A DNA stretch of 64,000 nt from CAYVTV01 sp964526475 (GTDB lineage: Bacteria > Bacteroidota > Bacteroidia > Bacteroidales > GCA-2748055), in contig CAZGKF010000003.1 of the NCBI GenBank assembly GCA_964526475.1, positions 1 through 64,000 of the forward strand. The letters are read 5' to 3'. Positions 62,143 to 64,000 of the stretch are shown piece after piece; the first letter of the stretch is position 1; each line of letters starts with the position of its first letter. The position numbers were made by a program, and so were the translations under genes. The notes below the pieces were generated by a model. It had not been told where the DNA came from. It saw only the letters and a list, made by a program, of their open reading frames with translations, and did not search any database.

Positions 62143-62214
62143 CAATTGGATTATTAATGTGAAAATTTTGAATGATCATTTATTTAAAATTTACATGTTT
62201 AGGTTTCTTCCTGC

Positions 62215-63090
62215 CTAAAAAATAATTCTTAATAAGCCTCTACTGATTTTATATTCAAGCTCATTTCCTCTAATAACCAAAGGATCCCCATCGATATGTA
62301 TAATTGTTGTATCCCTTTCAGTTTTAATTTTTGCATAGGAAATTTTTCTATTAATTACGTACCTGCTTTTATCAATTTTTCCAAAAAAGGAGGAAAATGT
62401 AAGAAATAAACCTTTCCATTTCGGGAATTTTTTTACAATAACCAGATCAAGAGTTCCATCGGATGCAGAAGCCCCCGGTGCAATGTAGAAATTATAACCT
62501 AATTGAGAAATATTTGCAATATTTATAAAAAATGCCTCTGTTTGAATTAATTCGTCTTTAAGTTCTATCAAATATTTTTTTGCAACATACTTTCTGAAAA
62601 CTCTGAAAAAACTGGATGCATAAGTTCTAAAACCTCTGGTATTAAACTGGCTGTATATCAGATCCGTCTCCGCATCAAACCCAACCCCTGAAGTACAAAA
62701 AAAGGGGTTTTCATTTACGAATCCCACGTCAATGCATATCTCCCTACCTTGCTTTATTCTTCTAACAGCCTTATTAATATTTAAAGGAATCCCAAAATGT
62801 CGGGCAAAACCATTTCCTGATCCCATAGGGATCACAGCCATTCTGCAATCTGAATTCATTAATGCTTTTGCCACCTCATTTATTGTTCCATCACCGCCAA
62901 CAACGACAAATATATCTACTTGATTATCAATTTCTTTTCGTGTTATCTCAAATGCATGGCCTGGAAAAGATGTTACATATTTTTTACAGGTATATCCCTG
63001 AATACAAAAAAACTTGTCAATAGTCCTTTCAATTTTCTTTTTTTCCCGTCCACCGGAAATCGGATTAATTATGAAAACAACTGTTTTCAT
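62215..63090 (-). CDS. Diacylglycerol kinase-family lipid kinase (YegS/BmrU-like)
   Basis: The 291-residue protein has the catalytic-domain signature: INPISGG at the start, VVVGGDGTINEVAKAL (about 63-78), MGSGNGFARHFGIP, and the C-terminal IHIDGDP motif. It phosphorylates a lipid such as diacylglycerol or an undecaprenyl or sphingoid lipid on the cytoplasmic face. Its start overlaps the stop of the upstream 103-residue gene as ATGA, so they are co-translated. Confidence 0.93.
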   Translation of the reverse strand: MKTVVFIINPISGGREKKKIERTIDKFFCIQGYTCKKYVTSFPGHAFEITRKEIDNQVDIFVVVGGDGTINEVAKALMNSDCRMAVIPMGSGNGFARHFGIPLNINKAVRRIKQGREICIDVGFVNENPFFCTSGVGFDAETDLIYSQFNTRGFRTYASSFFRVFRKYVAKKYLIELKDELIQTEAFFINIANISQLGYNFYIAPGASASDGTLDLVIVKKFPKWKGLFLTFSSFFGKIDKSRYVINRKISYAKIKTERDTTIIHIDGDPLVIRGNELEYKISRGLLRIIF

Positions 63091-63398
63091 ATTGATAAGA
63101 ATTCAGTTGTTACAACCTGCAAAAAAGCTTTACCATATTTCTTCCAGGAATCACTCTCTTTACCTGAATTCCGGATAAACGTTTCAGCCCCGTTATCATA
63201 AATAAGTTCATCAGGCACTCCCCATTTTTGTTTCTTGAGAGAATTTGGGAAATTCTGAATGTCAACAATACTATTTACTGATTCCCTTGTTAAATATGAT
63301 CTGTAATTTGCGAAATCCAGATTCCCTCCATAAAAAAGCGCCGTATTATATCCATTTTTATGATAAGGATCAAAAATAAACGGCCGTTTTTGTATCAT
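63087..63398 (-). CDS. Orphan 103-residue protein coupled to the lipid kinase
   Basis: A soluble protein of 103 residues, rich in Asn, Tyr and Lys, with no signal peptide or membrane segment and no family I recognise. Notable phrases are FIFDPYHKNGYNTALFYGGN and the C-terminal SWKKYGKAFLQVVTTEFLS. The overlap of its stop with the lipid-kinase start (ATGA) suggests a shared role. Confidence 0.6.
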   Translation of the reverse strand: MIQKRPFIFDPYHKNGYNTALFYGGNLDFANYRSYLTRESVNSIVDIQNFPNSLKKQKWGVPDELIYDNGAETFIRNSGKESDSWKKYGKAFLQVVTTEFLSI

Positions 63399-63723
63399 TA
63401 TTTGAGTTTATCGCTTTTTACAAAGTTAATATTTAAACTGATTTTCGGATTCCCCGATACATATGAAGAAAAGCCATACTTAAATGAGCAGGTTTATAAA
63501 CCGGATATTTTGACTTAAGAAAAAGATATTATTAAGGAGATTATAAATATTTTATATGTATCATAAAAAATGTGAATTTTTTTTCGTTATTTACTATTTT
63601 CATATTTATTATTCTTTAAGAGTATTAACTGATTAAAGTCGTTAGTAAAGACCAGATTACCTTCGATAATCTCAGTATTTTAATCGGTCAGTACTGATAT
63701 TTTTTTAATTTGATCTATTAAAA
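63399..63723. other. 325-base intergenic region
   Basis: AT-rich spacer between divergent genes. The only structure I see is a 10-bp palindrome TCAGTACTGA at 63688-63697, about 27 bases before the deacylase gene, with a second CTCAGTA half-site at 63671-63677; together they could form an operator. No frame above about ten codons. Confidence 0.5.
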
Positions 63724-64000
63724 ATGAATCAAAAGGAAACCGTACTTGAAACTCTCAACAAACTGGGCATCACTTATGATATTTATGAACATCCTCCTGT
63801 CCCTACAATTGAAGAAGCTAAAAAGCACTGGAAAGGAATTAATGCGACCCATTGCAAAAATCTGTTTTTCCGCAATCACAAAGGAAACAGGCACTATCTG
63901 GTAATTCTGGAACATTCACAGGCACTTGACATTCACGATCTGGAGAAAAGGTTGAAACAAGGGAAGATTAGTTTTGCGAGTGATCAGCGTATGAAGAAAT
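63724..64000 (+). CDS. Prolyl-tRNA deacylase, ProX/YbaK family (partial)
   Basis: The frame opens at the ATG at 63724 and runs off the window after 92 codons. It begins NQKETVLETLNKLGITYDIYEH and contains the family motif THCKNLFFRNHKG followed by HYLVILEHSQALDI, and FASDQRMKK at the edge. ProX-type enzymes hydrolyse mischarged Ala-tRNA-Pro in trans. The family length of about 165 residues implies that roughly half is missing on the right. Confidence 0.9.
   Translation, partial: MNQKETVLETLNKLGITYDIYEHPPVPTIEEAKKHWKGINATHCKNLFFRNHKGNRHYLVILEHSQALDIHDLEKRLKQGKISFASDQRMKK

Noticed and set aside
1..64000. CRISPR array, prophage or complete insertion sequence
   Set aside because: No regularly spaced repeats, cas genes, phage structural genes, integrase or transposase were found on either strand.

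Overview
The window reads as a chromosomal segment of a Bacteroidota bacterium, most likely of the Bacteroidales side (e.g. Lentimicrobiaceae or Prolixibacteraceae-like). This rests on several things: low GC, TAnnTTTG-type -7 promoter boxes with almost no Shine-Dalgarno sequences, a type IX secretion sorting domain, a DUF4369/TlpA-type oxidoreductase, a DUF2723 membrane protein, a bactofilin-AtpI-led ATP synthase operon, SUI1 and PadR-PspC modules, and many small outer-membrane barrels. I could run no database search. Family names come from recognising motifs; the lineage is an inference.

Layout. 164-2448: purD and a coupled polytopic membrane protein. 2449-16306 (minus strand): a tightly packed signalling locus. 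In transcription order it holds an intact CheR methyltransferase, a membrane GAF/PAS sensor with no output domain, a degenerate CheR, a stand-alone CheB methylesterase, a membrane GAF protein, a GAF-PAS-PAS-SpoIIE phosphatase, a SiaB-like kinase, a SiaC-like phospho-acceptor (the threonine falls exactly at residue 68), a TerB-like/ABCG transporter fusion, a lipoprotein and a secreted protein. This is the strongest candidate for an undescribed system: a chemotaxis-type methylation module joined to a SiaA/B/C-type phospho-switch, with no CheA/CheW/MCP and no SiaD cyclase, and a transporter as the most likely output. 16500-23024: nitroreductase, secreted proteins, tRNA-Gln, a PadR-PspC operon, a DUF2797 protein and a decayed DUF5916 gene.

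23222-39976: ATP synthase in two blocks (bactofilin-atpI-like-atpB-E-F-H-A-G, then atpD-C). They are separated by carB and an ArgR-controlled argR-proC-argH-proB-proA operon. An intrinsic terminator sits just behind atpE, and a pair of ARG boxes with the classical 21-bp spacing overlaps the argR promoter and start codon. 39960-56227: envelope and housekeeping genes (hydrolase, LPS-type glycosyltransferase, TonB-like protein, HExxH/propeller/barrel protein, SUI1, DUF2723, polyprenyl synthase, TlpA-type protein, carA), followed by secreted proteins: a T9SS cargo, a C1q-like protein, and a three-repeat protein ending in a GH16 fold that has lost its catalytic glutamates.

56844-64000: a second SpoIIE phosphatase fused to a YfiR-like sensor, a TauE/SafE permease, tRNA-Val, outer-membrane proteins, a class IV aminotransferase, a lipid kinase with a coupled orphan gene, and a prolyl-tRNA deacylase gene that runs off the right edge. 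No complete mobile element, CRISPR array, rRNA or replication origin was seen.
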